Both the position numbers and the translations under genes were made by a program. From Tatumella ptyseos (lineage in GTDB: Bacteria; Pseudomonadota; Gammaproteobacteria; Enterobacterales; Enterobacteriaceae): a stretch of DNA of 64,000 nucleotides. The notes beneath the pieces were generated by a model, which had not been told where the DNA came from, searched no databases, and was given only the letters and a program-made list of their open reading frames with translations. The stretch covers positions 186,001-250,000 of the forward strand of contig NZ_CP130649.1 in NCBI RefSeq assembly GCF_030552895.1. The letters are read 5' to 3'. This document shows, piece after piece, positions 49,135 to 56,631 of the stretch; the first letter of the stretch is position 1; each line of letters starts with the position of its first letter.

Positions 49135-49841
49135 CCACTCACCAAGAACAGGCACCTTTACTGAGTCAACCACTCGATGATGAGCGTGTGAGCGAGTATT
49201 TGCGCGAGCACCCAGATTTTTTTATTCAAAATGCCCGGCAAATTGAACAGATGATCATCCCTCATCCGGTAAAAGGCAGTGTCTCTTTGGTCGAATGGCA
49301 GCTCACCCGTCAGCGCCAACATATTGCTAATTTAGAGCAAGAAATCACGTTATTAATGGAGCAAGCGCAAGCTAACCAGCATTTGGTTGGGCAGCTTCTC
49401 CATCTGCAATCACATCTCGCGACAGCCAATGATCTCGCCGACCTACAAAGCCGATTACATCACTGGGCAAGAGGGCTTGGCTTAGCGGGCGCCACGTTTC
49501 GTTTATTTAATGATAGCTGGCAGTTGGCTGCACCATCCGGATTTCACCACTTAGGTTTGGATCGATACAGTTTCACGCCGCTTCAGCTACAACGATTTAC
49601 CCATGACAGTCATTATCTTGGCCCTCTTCAAGGTCCAGAACTGCTGTTGTTGATGCCGGAAGCGAAAGCCATTGGTTCTGTGGCGTTATCGTTATTGACA
49701 GAGTCAGGACAAGACGTGGGAGTTCTTATCTTCAGTAGTCGTAATAAAGACCATTATCATCCCGGGATGGGGACTGAGCTTTTGGATTGTATAGCCGGAT
49801 TCTTGCCTCATTTATTGACGCGATGGATAAGCCGTGTATGA
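49131..49841 (+). CDS. yigA: DUF484 family protein YigA
   Basis: 236 residues versus 235 in E. coli YigA. N-terminal [46 protein letters not shown] matches DUF484, followed by a helical coiled-coil stretch (about 60-100) and a GAF-like C-terminal half ([41 protein letters not shown]). Function is unknown; its invariant place between dapF and xerC suggests a housekeeping role. It overlaps both neighbours by 4 bases. Confidence 0.95.
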   Translation: MTTHQEQAPLLSQPLDDERVSEYLREHPDFFIQNARQIEQMIIPHPVKGSVSLVEWQLTRQRQHIANLEQEITLLMEQAQANQHLVGQLLHLQSHLATANDLADLQSRLHHWARGLGLAGATFRLFNDSWQLAAPSGFHHLGLDRYSFTPLQLQRFTHDSHYLGPLQGPELLLLMPEAKAIGSVALSLLTESGQDVGVLIFSSRNKDHYHPGMGTELLDCIAGFLPHLLTRWISRV

Positions 49842-50749
49842 CGGAGAAAAGCGATGGGCTATTTCTGCGCTGTGAAGAGTATTTACGCTATCTACGAGTA
49901 GAGCGTCAGCTTAGCCCTTTAACGATTTCTAACTATCAAAGGCAACTACAGTTCATCTGTGCCTTTTTCACGGCCGCATCGCTTAGCGCATGGTCACAAC
50001 TTACTCCTGTGTTGATTCGCTCCATGGCGGCGGCATCGCGTCGAGAAGGGTTAAAAGCGTCAAGTCTGGCTTTACGGATATCGGCACTACGCAGCTTTCT
50101 CGATTGGCAAGTCTCCCAAGGATTCTTAGCGGCTAATCCCGCTAAAGGTATTGCCACTCCCCGGGCGGGTCGGCCCCTACCCAAAAATATCGATGTCGAT
50201 TCGGTTGGTCAATTACTCTCAATTGATCTGAACGATCCGCTATCGGTACGTGATCGTACTATGCTTGAAGTGATGTATGGCGGTGGCCTACGTCTCTCGG
50301 AACTTGTGAATTTAGATTATCAGCACCTTGAACTTGAGTCGGGTGAAGTGTGGGTTGTCGGGAAAGGGAGTAAAGAGCGGCGTTTACCTATCGGTCGTAC
50401 AGCCGTCGAATGGTTGGTTCGTTGGCTAGAGATGCGAGAATTATTTCTGCCAGAAGATGAGGCGGTTTTTATCTCGCAACAAGGAAAGCGTATATCCACG
50501 CGTAACGTGCAAAAGCGTTTTGCACAGTGGGGCGTTCTGCAAGGCCTTAATACTCATGTGCATCCCCACAAGCTGCGCCACTCTTTTGCCACGCATATGT
50601 TAGAATCAAGCGGAGATTTGCGCGCAGTGCAGGAGCTTTTAGGTCATGCGAATCTGTCCACAACGCAGATCTATACTCATTTAGACTTTCAGCATCTCGC
50701 TTCAGTCTACGATGCCGCCCATCCCCGTGCTAAACGAGGTAAAAACTAA
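49838..50749 (+). CDS. xerC: Tyrosine recombinase XerC
   Basis: With XerD it resolves chromosome dimers at dif during division. 303 residues versus 298 in E. coli. N-terminal SAM-like DNA-binding domain ([26 protein letters not shown]) and a catalytic domain with Arg in GGLRLSEL (about 152), HKLRHSF (His and Arg, about 244-247), HANLSTTQ and the nucleophilic Tyr in QIYTHLDF (about 279). The start at 49838 uses the ATGA overlap with yigA; an in-frame ATG five codons upstream is possible. Core gene, not part of an integron or phage. Confidence 0.98.
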   Translation: MTEKSDGLFLRCEEYLRYLRVERQLSPLTISNYQRQLQFICAFFTAASLSAWSQLTPVLIRSMAAASRREGLKASSLALRISALRSFLDWQVSQGFLAANPAKGIATPRAGRPLPKNIDVDSVGQLLSIDLNDPLSVRDRTMLEVMYGGGLRLSELVNLDYQHLELESGEVWVVGKGSKERRLPIGRTAVEWLVRWLEMRELFLPEDEAVFISQQGKRISTRNVQKRFAQWGVLQGLNTHVHPHKLRHSFATHMLESSGDLRAVQELLGHANLSTTQIYTHLDFQHLASVYDAAHPRAKRGKN

Positions 50750-51465
50750 TGCGCTTTTATCGCCCCATTAATCGCCCGCAGGCAATGACTTTCGACTTGG
50801 ATGATACGCTTTATGATAATCGGCAAGTTATTCTCACTACGGTGGAAAAAACGCATCAAGCACTACAAGCGTGGCATCCGAGTTTAGCGACCCTCACCCC
50901 GCAGGACTACGATTGTGAACGGCTATGGATTGAGCAGCAACAGCCTGAAATCGTTCATGATGTCACGGCCTGGCGTCAGGCAACCTTGGTGAGCTTAATC
51001 AAAAAAGCAGGGATGAGTCTTGCACAAGCGCAAGCAGGGGCCGAAGAGGTGATGACTGTCTTCCATCAATGGCGGAGTGCAGCCCATATTCCTGAAATAA
51101 CCCATAAGGTACTCGCTGAATTAGCAACTAACATCCCATTAGTCGCCATTACTAATGGGAATGCCGATGCTGAACAGTTGGGAATTGCTCAATACTTCTC
51201 ACTAGTGTTACGTGCTGGGCCGGATGGTAAAGCGAAGCCTTCTGGTGACCTCTATCAGATTGCCGCACAGCACTTACGCCTAGCGCCTAACACTATTCTA
51301 CATGTTGGCGATGACTTGATTACCGATGTAAAGGGGGCAGTTGTGGCAGGCTTTCAAGCGTGCTGGATCAATGACCGCCAACAGAATCTTCTCACCGCTA
51401 GCTCAGCGCGAGTGATCCCCCATCTCGAAATTTCACGGTTGGATTCACTGACCAGCTTGCTATAA
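50749..51465 (+). CDS. yigB: HAD-family FMN phosphatase YigB
   Basis: Cytoplasmic HAD phosphatase; E. coli YigB dephosphorylates 5-amino-6-(5-phosphoribitylamino)uracil and FMN in flavin metabolism. 238 residues, as in E. coli. Motif I TFDLDDTLYDN (about 15-25), motif II AITNGNA, motif III lysine in GKAKPSGDLYQ, motif IV HVGDDLITDVKGA. It overlaps the xerC stop by one base. The last bases of the gene contain the uvrD promoter. Confidence 0.96.
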   Translation: MRFYRPINRPQAMTFDLDDTLYDNRQVILTTVEKTHQALQAWHPSLATLTPQDYDCERLWIEQQQPEIVHDVTAWRQATLVSLIKKAGMSLAQAQAGAEEVMTVFHQWRSAAHIPEITHKVLAELATNIPLVAITNGNADAEQLGIAQYFSLVLRAGPDGKAKPSGDLYQIAAQHLRLAPNTILHVGDDLITDVKGAVVAGFQACWINDRQQNLLTASSARVIPHLEISRLDSLTSLL

Positions 51466-51466
51466 T
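51439..51466 (+). promoter_or_regulatory. uvrD promoter
   Basis: TTGGAT (51439-51444), 16 bp, perfect TATAAT (51461-51466), within the last codons of yigB and its stop. The start point would fall near 51473, inside the LexA site. Confidence 0.75.
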
Positions 51467-51468
51467 GG

Positions 51469-51484
51469 CTGTAGATATATACAG
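51469..51484 (+). promoter_or_regulatory. LexA (SOS) box of uvrD
   Basis: CTGTAGATATATACAG, one base away from the canonical CTGTATATATATACAG core, placed right after the -10 so that LexA would block initiation. uvrD is a known SOS gene in E. coli, with its box in the same place. Confidence 0.93.
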
Positions 51485-51511
51485 CCTCCCCTTACAAATG
51501 CAACGGTGCTT

Positions 51512-53674
51512 ATGGACGTTTCTGAACTGCTCGACGGCTTAAATGATAAACAGCGCGAGGCGGTAGCCGCTCCGCGGAGTAACTTATTGGTTCTAGCTGG
51601 CGCAGGCAGTGGTAAAACGCGTGTTTTAGTGCATCGAATCGCTTGGTTATTAACCGTCGAGCGCTGTTCACCTTATTCGATTATGGCGGTGACTTTTACT
51701 AACAAAGCCGCGGCCGAAATGCGCCATCGTATTGAAGAAGTGGTCGGGACGAGCCAAGGGGGGATGTGGATTGGTACGTTCCACGGTTTGGCACATCGCT
51801 TATTACGCGCGCATCCACTGGATGCAGGCTTGCCTGCTGATTTCCAAATCCTTGATAGTGAAGACCAATTACGTCTTCTTAAACGATTAATTAAAGCGCT
51901 AAATCTGGATGATAAACAGTGGCCAGCCCGTCAAGCCATGTGGTACATCAATGGGAAAAAAGACGAAGGATTAAGGCCTAAACATATCGATAGTTATGGT
52001 AACCCCGTTGAGAAAACCTGGTTATCTATCTATCAAGCTTATCAGGAAGCCTGTGACCGTGCCGGGCTGGTTGATTTTGCTGAGCTACTACTGCGCGCCC
52101 ACGAATTATGGCTTAACAAACCCCATCTACTGAATCATTATCGTGAACGCTTCACTAATCTGTTAGTCGACGAATTCCAAGACACTAATAACATTCAATA
52201 TGCTTGGATCAGGATGTTAGCGGGGGATAGCAGTAAAGTGATGATTGTTGGCGATGATGACCAATCAATTTATGGATGGCGTGGCGCGCAAGTTGAAAAT
52301 ATTCAACGCTTCCTTACTGATTTTCCTGGCGCACAGACTATTCGCCTGGAGCAAAACTATCGCTCCACACGAAACATTCTTCAAGCCGCAAACATTCTGA
52401 TTGCTAATAACTCGGGACGGCTCGGTAAAGAGCTTTGGACGGAAGATGATTCCGGCGAACCTATCTCTCTGTATTGTGCATTCAATGAGTTGGATGAGGC
52501 ACGTTTTGTCGTTAACCGTATTCGGCAATGGCATGAACAGGGGGGGGCATTAGCCGACTGTGCAATACTCTATCGCAGTAATGCCCAGTCACGGGTACTC
52601 GAAGAAGCCTTACTACAAAGTACTTTGCCCTACCGTATTTATGGCGGGATGCGCTTCTTCGAACGGCAAGAAATTAAAGATGCTTTGGCTTATTTACGCT
52701 TAATGGCGAACCGTAACGACGATGCGGCGTTTGAAAGGGTGGTCAACACTCCTACGCGGGGGATTGGCGACCGGACGCTGGATGTGGTTCGTCAGTTTGC
52801 TCGCGACCGACAAATGACACTCTGGCAAAGTGCTCGTGAACTTTTACAAGAGAAAGTCCTGGCTGGGCGTGCCGCATCGGCCTTACAGCGCTTTATCGAA
52901 TTAATCGAATCCTTAGTGTACGAAACGGGAGAAATGCCGCTCCATGTCCAAACCGATCGGGTGATTAAAGATTCTGGTTTGTGGATAATGTATGAGCAAG
53001 AGAAAGGGGAAAAAGGCCAAGCCCGTATAGAAAACTTGGAAGAGTTGGTCACCGCAACCCGTCAATTTAGCTATCAAGATGAAAATGAAGACTTAATGCC
53101 ACTACAAGCTTTTCTTTCCCATGCCGCTCTGGAAGCGGGCGAAGGGCAAGCAGACAAGTGGCAAGACGCGGTACAACTGATGACCCTGCACTCGGCGAAG
53201 GGCCTTGAATTCAGCCAAGTCTTTATTGTTGGCATGGAGGAAGGAATGTTCCCGAGTCAAATGTCCATTGAAGAGAGTGGTCGTTTGGAGGAAGAGCGAA
53301 GACTTGCCTATGTTGGGGTCACTCGAGCGATGAAAAAACTGACGCTCACCTTTGCAGAAAGCAGACGTTTATATGGTAAGGAAGTTAGCCATCGTCCATC
53401 ACGGTTTATTGGCGAGTTACCAGAAGAGTGTGTCGAAGAGGTTCGATCGCGTGCGAATATTACGCGTCCGGTCGACACCAAACGAATGGGCGCGCCGGTA
53501 GTAGCCAATGATAGTGGCTGGTCATTGGGTCAGCGAGTCCGTCATAGCAAGTTCGGGGAAGGCACTATTATCAACCTTGAGGGGAGTGGCGAACATTGTC
53601 GCCTACAAATCGCCTTTCAAGGCCAAGGAGTGAAATGGCTTGTTGCAGCTTATGCACGTTTAGAAACAGTTTAA
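51512..53674 (+). CDS. uvrD: DNA helicase II UvrD
   Basis: 3'-5' superfamily 1 helicase for nucleotide excision repair, mismatch repair and removal of RecA filaments. 720 residues, as in E. coli. Motifs: Q-motif LNDKQREAV, Walker [11 protein letters not shown] (about 29-38), Ia [64 protein letters not shown]. The C-terminal Tudor-like domain (GQRVRHSKFGEGTIINLEGSGEH) contacts RNA polymerase. I chose the ATG at 51512 (MDVSELLDGLNDKQ) by homology over the GTG two codons before. SOS-regulated by the adjoining LexA box. Confidence 0.99.
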   Translation: MDVSELLDGLNDKQREAVAAPRSNLLVLAGAGSGKTRVLVHRIAWLLTVERCSPYSIMAVTFTNKAAAEMRHRIEEVVGTSQGGMWIGTFHGLAHRLLRAHPLDAGLPADFQILDSEDQLRLLKRLIKALNLDDKQWPARQAMWYINGKKDEGLRPKHIDSYGNPVEKTWLSIYQAYQEACDRAGLVDFAELLLRAHELWLNKPHLLNHYRERFTNLLVDEFQDTNNIQYAWIRMLAGDSSKVMIVGDDDQSIYGWRGAQVENIQRFLTDFPGAQTIRLEQNYRSTRNILQAANILIANNSGRLGKELWTEDDSGEPISLYCAFNELDEARFVVNRIRQWHEQGGALADCAILYRSNAQSRVLEEALLQSTLPYRIYGGMRFFERQEIKDALAYLRLMANRNDDAAFERVVNTPTRGIGDRTLDVVRQFARDRQMTLWQSARELLQEKVLAGRAASALQRFIELIESLVYETGEMPLHVQTDRVIKDSGLWIMYEQEKGEKGQARIENLEELVTATRQFSYQDENEDLMPLQAFLSHAALEAGEGQADKWQDAVQLMTLHSAKGLEFSQVFIVGMEEGMFPSQMSIEESGRLEEERRLAYVGVTRAMKKLTLTFAESRRLYGKEVSHRPSRFIGELPEECVEEVRSRANITRPVDTKRMGAPVVANDSGWSLGQRVRHSKFGEGTIINLEGSGEHCRLQIAFQGQGVKWLVAAYARLETV

Positions 53675-53686
53675 TCGTGAGGGTTC

Positions 53687-53715
53687 TTGACGATATTTTC
53701 GTCTCGGCGTAACAT
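53687..53715 (+). promoter_or_regulatory. corA promoter
   Basis: TTGACG (53687-53692), exactly 17 bp, TAACAT (53710-53715). The start point would be near 53722, giving a leader of about 270 nt with the short ORF close to its 5' end. A TATAAT at 53724-53729 lacks a matching -35. Confidence 0.7.
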
Positions 53716-53741
53716 GCGCGCACTATAATTCTTAGAGGACA

Positions 53742-53804
53742 ATGACCTTGGACACACCCAGTCGATGCTGGATCAATTTCCTACTGATTAGGAAAAACTG
53801 CTAA
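53742..53804 (+). CDS. corL: CorL-like leader peptide of corA (20 residues)
   Basis: Short ORF of 20 codons, MTLDTPSRCWINFLLIRKNC, with a strong ribosome binding site (AGAGGA) 5 nt before its ATG and about 20 nt after the predicted corA start point. Salmonella and E. coli carry a short leader ORF, corL, in this position; its translation governs whether Rho can terminate before corA. The proposed identity rests on position, the clear ribosome binding site and leader architecture, because I cannot align the sequence here. An alternative even shorter ORF at 53945-53971 has a poorly spaced ribosome binding site. Confidence 0.65.
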   Translation: MTLDTPSRCWINFLLIRKNC

Positions 53805-53991
53805 GGTTACCGTTCTCTGACCGGTGAACTTAGCTGTTTACCGGTGATTATTTCCCGTCATCAAGATCGTCAGCACTGATATTTTCACAATCTGTGAGCC
53901 CCGTGTTCAAGTAACGCTACTTTACTCATTGAGATAAGTGAGGAATGGCTTTGTCTTGTCCCTGCCGATAAGCAAGGGGAGTCATACTGCT

Positions 53992-54945
53992 ATGTTGAGT
54001 GCTTTCAAACTCGAAGAAAATCGCTTAAGCCGGATGGAACCTGAAGAGAGTAATGTCGCGCTCTCTAACGCCGTTTGGGTAGATTTAATTGAGCCAGAAG
54101 AAGATGAACGTGATCTGGTGCAACAAACATTAGGCCAAGGTTTGGCAACTCGGCCAGAACTGGAAGATATTGAAGCGTCAGCACGTTTTTTTGAGGATGA
54201 AGACGGCTTACATATCCACTCATTCTTCTTTTATGAAGATGCCGACGACCACGCTGGCAACGCTACGGTAGCATTTACTATCCGTGACGGACGTCTTTTC
54301 ACGTTACGTGAGCGTGAACTTCCTGCTTTCCGTTTATATCGGATGCGTGCGCGCAGCCAAACGTTAGTCGATGGTAATGTCTTTGAAGTCCTATTAGATC
54401 TTTTCGAGACGAAAATCGAGCAGCTTGCTGACGAGATCGAAAATATTTATAGCGCCTTAGAAAAATTAAGTCGGGTAATCATGGAAGGGCAACAGGGGGA
54501 GGAGTACGACGCAGCACTCTCTCGGCTGGCAGAGTTAGAAGATATTGGATGGAAAGTTCGTCTATGTCTAATGGATACCCAACGCGCGTTAAACTTCTTG
54601 ATTCGTAAAGCTCGCCTCCCAGCCAATCAATTGGAGCAAGCGCGAGAAGTACTACGAGATATTGACTCGTTACTGCCCCACAATGAGTCACTCTTCCAAA
54701 AAGTAAACTTCTTGATGCAAGCGGCGATGGGTTTTATCAGTATCGAGCAAAACCGTATTATCAAGATCTTCTCAGTGGTGTCAGTGGTCTTTTTACCACC
54801 GACCTTAGTCGCATCAAGTTACGGGATGAACTTTGAATTTATGCCGGAGCTAAAGTGGAGTTTTGGGTACCCAGGCGCTATTTTACTAATGATATTGGCA
54901 GGTTTAGCCCCCTATCTCTATTTTAAACGTAAAAACTGGTTATAA
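53992..54945 (+). CDS. corA: Magnesium/cobalt transport protein CorA
   Basis: Constitutive pentameric inner-membrane Mg2+ channel that also carries Co2+ and Ni2+. 317 residues versus 316 in E. coli. Long cytoplasmic N-terminal domain ([17 protein letters not shown], then the stalk helix), two C-terminal membrane helices joined by a loop with the signature [11 protein letters not shown] (about 277-287) and the basic end KRKNWL. I chose the ATG at 53992 ([12 protein letters not shown]); the frame is open for 18 codons upstream from a GTG but this is not conserved. GGGGAG lies about 10 nt upstream. Expression is probably set by the leader. Confidence 0.98.
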   Translation: MLSAFKLEENRLSRMEPEESNVALSNAVWVDLIEPEEDERDLVQQTLGQGLATRPELEDIEASARFFEDEDGLHIHSFFFYEDADDHAGNATVAFTIRDGRLFTLRERELPAFRLYRMRARSQTLVDGNVFEVLLDLFETKIEQLADEIENIYSALEKLSRVIMEGQQGEEYDAALSRLAELEDIGWKVRLCLMDTQRALNFLIRKARLPANQLEQAREVLRDIDSLLPHNESLFQKVNFLMQAAMGFISIEQNRIIKIFSVVSVVFLPPTLVASSYGMNFEFMPELKWSFGYPGAILLMILAGLAPYLYFKRKNWL

Positions 54946-54954
54946 CCTCTTTTT

Positions 54955-54977
54955 CGGCGCTTTTAGCGCCGTTTTTT
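54955..54977 (+). terminator. Intrinsic terminator of corA
   Basis: Seven-bp stem CGGCGCT / AGCGCCG with a TTT loop and a T6 tail, nine bases after the corA stop. Confidence 0.92.
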
Positions 54978-55245
54978 ATGGGCCTTAACTGAGAGCGAAG
55001 GCTTAAGAGCAGTGGAGGATGAATAGCTCTGGGATAATGATAAATATCATTAAATGTAAATACCGTTAGTTTTTGATATCTATCATTTTTATATGAAATC
55101 GAATCAGATTTTATGTGATGAATGGCGCATTTTGTCAAAAAATATATTAAATAATATGAATATTTAATTCAGTTTTTTACAAAAGGAAACGCTTAATTAC
55201 GACCAAAAATGTACCTTTAGGGCTCACACCAAGGGAGTCTTAATT
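54978..55245. other. AT-rich intergenic region upstream of the DUF1471 gene
   Basis: Together with the terminator, about 300 bases without a gene. From about 55031 on it is strongly AT-rich (for example 55138-55175), typical of an H-NS-bound promoter region. It ends in AAGGGAG, the ribosome binding site of the next gene. I cannot place a promoter with confidence. Confidence 0.5.
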
Positions 55246-55482
55246 ATGAAAAAAACAACTATCGCTATGCTTGCTTTACTTGCACTACCGGCCGTTTCTT
55301 TTGCAAAAAGTATCTCTGTAACGGATATCTCGTTACAAGGCGCTGAAAATAAAATTATGAAGATTGCCGATAACCACGATGCAGAGTACACCATAACGGG
55401 CGCTAGTTCAGGTAACTTCGTCCGAATGACGGCAGTACTGCACAATATTCAAGATGTATCAGGGTTAGGTCGTAAGAATTAA
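55246..55482 (+). CDS. DUF1471 (YdgH/BhsA/McbA-like) periplasmic protein
   Basis: 78-residue precursor with a clear Sec signal peptide (MKKTTIAMLALLALPAVSFA, cleavage before KSISV). The mature part, about 58 residues, ends with ADNHDAEYTITGASSGNFVRMTAVLHN, which fits the DUF1471 pattern of a helix, then a 'GA..Y.I......N...TAVLY' two-strand unit. Family members such as BhsA, McbA and YahO are stress-induced periplasmic or secreted proteins that affect biofilm and stress tolerance. This one is short. AAGGGAG precedes the ATG by 7 nt. It stands where E. coli has yigF, yigG, rarD and yigI between corA and pldA. Confidence 0.75.
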   Translation: MKKTTIAMLALLALPAVSFAKSISVTDISLQGAENKIMKIADNHDAEYTITGASSGNFVRMTAVLHNIQDVSGLGRKN

Positions 55483-55733
55483 TCAGTTGTTTTGGAGGGT
55501 GGTGCGTGGTTTTCATCCTCCTATAAAAATCATCTCTCCTACCCTTAAGTCTTTCCCGCTGCCCTCTGACCCCCACCTAAATACGTACCAATTTCAAGTA
55601 GTACAGAGAAGTTCTCTTTTATCATCATATTCTGCTGTCATAAAAAGCCATTTCAGGTCAAAATTACGCCCTTAGTCAGAATTTTTTAGTCACATTTGAC
55701 GAATTTGATCAATTACGGGTGATAGGGACAACT

Positions 55734-56615
55734 ATGCAACGAAAGTGTTTGGTATTAGCGGCAGCGCTAGCGTTACCTCTGGGCGCTAACGCAGAAAGTA
55801 ATGGCTATGATGTAGGGGTACAAAATAACGCGCCTGTTCATGGCAGCATTATCTCAAATCTATTACAAAAACATGATAGCGCTTTCGTTCTCTATCCTTA
55901 TGAAAGTAACTATGTGTTGTATACCTACACCAGTAATATGAATAAAGGCGCCATTGAAAGCTATAACTGGGGCCATAATGCGCGTAAAGACGAGCTGAAA
56001 TTCCAATTAAGCTTAGCTTTCCCAATTTGGCGCGGTATTCTCGGCGATAACTCAGTGTTAGCGGCTTCTTACACCCAGCGTTCTTGGTGGCAAATTTCCA
56101 ATAGCAAAGAATCTTCCCCTTTCCGTGAAACCAATTACGAACCGCAACTCTTCGTTGGCTGGGCAACAGATTACTCATTAGGTGATTGGACGCTACGTGA
56201 TGTCGAAACCGGCCTTAACCATGAATCGAACGGACGCAGCGACCCGACCTCTCGAAGCTGGAACCGGGGTTACCTGCGTTTGATGGCGGAAAATGGTAAC
56301 ATGACGGCTGAAATTAAGCCTTGGGTACGCCTTGATACGGGCGGGGGTGACGACGATAACCCAGATATCATCAAATATATGGGACATTATCGTGCTAAAT
56401 TGGGCTACAAATGGGGTGAAAGCGTCTTCAGTGTCGAGGGGCAATATAACTGGAATTCTGGTTATGGCGGTGCTCAACTTGGCTGGAGCTATCCAATCAC
56501 CCACAACGTCAGATTTTATACCCAAGTCTACAGTGGTTATGGCGAGTCGTTGATCGACTATAATCACCGTCAAACACGGGTTGGTATTGGTCTAACTCTT
56601 AATGATGTTCTCTGA
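55734..56615 (+). CDS. pldA: Outer membrane phospholipase A (OMPLA)
   Basis: Calcium-dependent outer-membrane phospholipase that removes mislocalised phospholipids from the outer leaflet. 293 residues versus 289 in E. coli. Signal peptide MQRKCLVLAAALALPLGANA, then a 12-strand beta barrel. The active-site triad is visible in GLNHESNGRSDPTSRSWNR (His and Ser about 162-164, Asn 12 residues on), with YTQRSWWQIS before it. The ATG at 55734 has AGGGA at 5-nt spacing; an upstream in-frame start adds five residues. Followed by recQ after 16 bases, as in E. coli. Confidence 0.97.
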   Translation: MQRKCLVLAAALALPLGANAESNGYDVGVQNNAPVHGSIISNLLQKHDSAFVLYPYESNYVLYTYTSNMNKGAIESYNWGHNARKDELKFQLSLAFPIWRGILGDNSVLAASYTQRSWWQISNSKESSPFRETNYEPQLFVGWATDYSLGDWTLRDVETGLNHESNGRSDPTSRSWNRGYLRLMAENGNMTAEIKPWVRLDTGGGDDDNPDIIKYMGHYRAKLGYKWGESVFSVEGQYNWNSGYGGAQLGWSYPITHNVRFYTQVYSGYGESLIDYNHRQTRVGIGLTLNDVL

Positions 56616-56631
56616 TTAAAACAGGTAGCGC

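Larger units (their letters stand above)
53675..53991 (+). promoter_or_regulatory. corA 5' leader region
   Basis: 317 bases between uvrD and corA. It holds a good promoter (53687-53715), then a corL-like ORF (53742-53804), then about 190 bases containing a direct repeat ACCGGTGA (53820-53827 and 53840-53847) and pyrimidine-rich segments without strong hairpins. In Salmonella the corA leader is a Rho-dependent attenuator controlled by corL translation; the same arrangement is suggested here. No T-run terminator for uvrD is seen. Confidence 0.65.

Noticed and set aside
49838-50749. xerC as a phage or integron integrase
   Set aside because: Sequence and the dapF-yigA-xerC-yigB context identify the core XerC recombinase; no att sites or cassette array are near.
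53945-53971. Eight-codon ORF just before corA as the corL leader peptide
   Set aside because: Its ribosome binding site abuts the ATG; the ORF at 53742-53804 has much better initiation signals.
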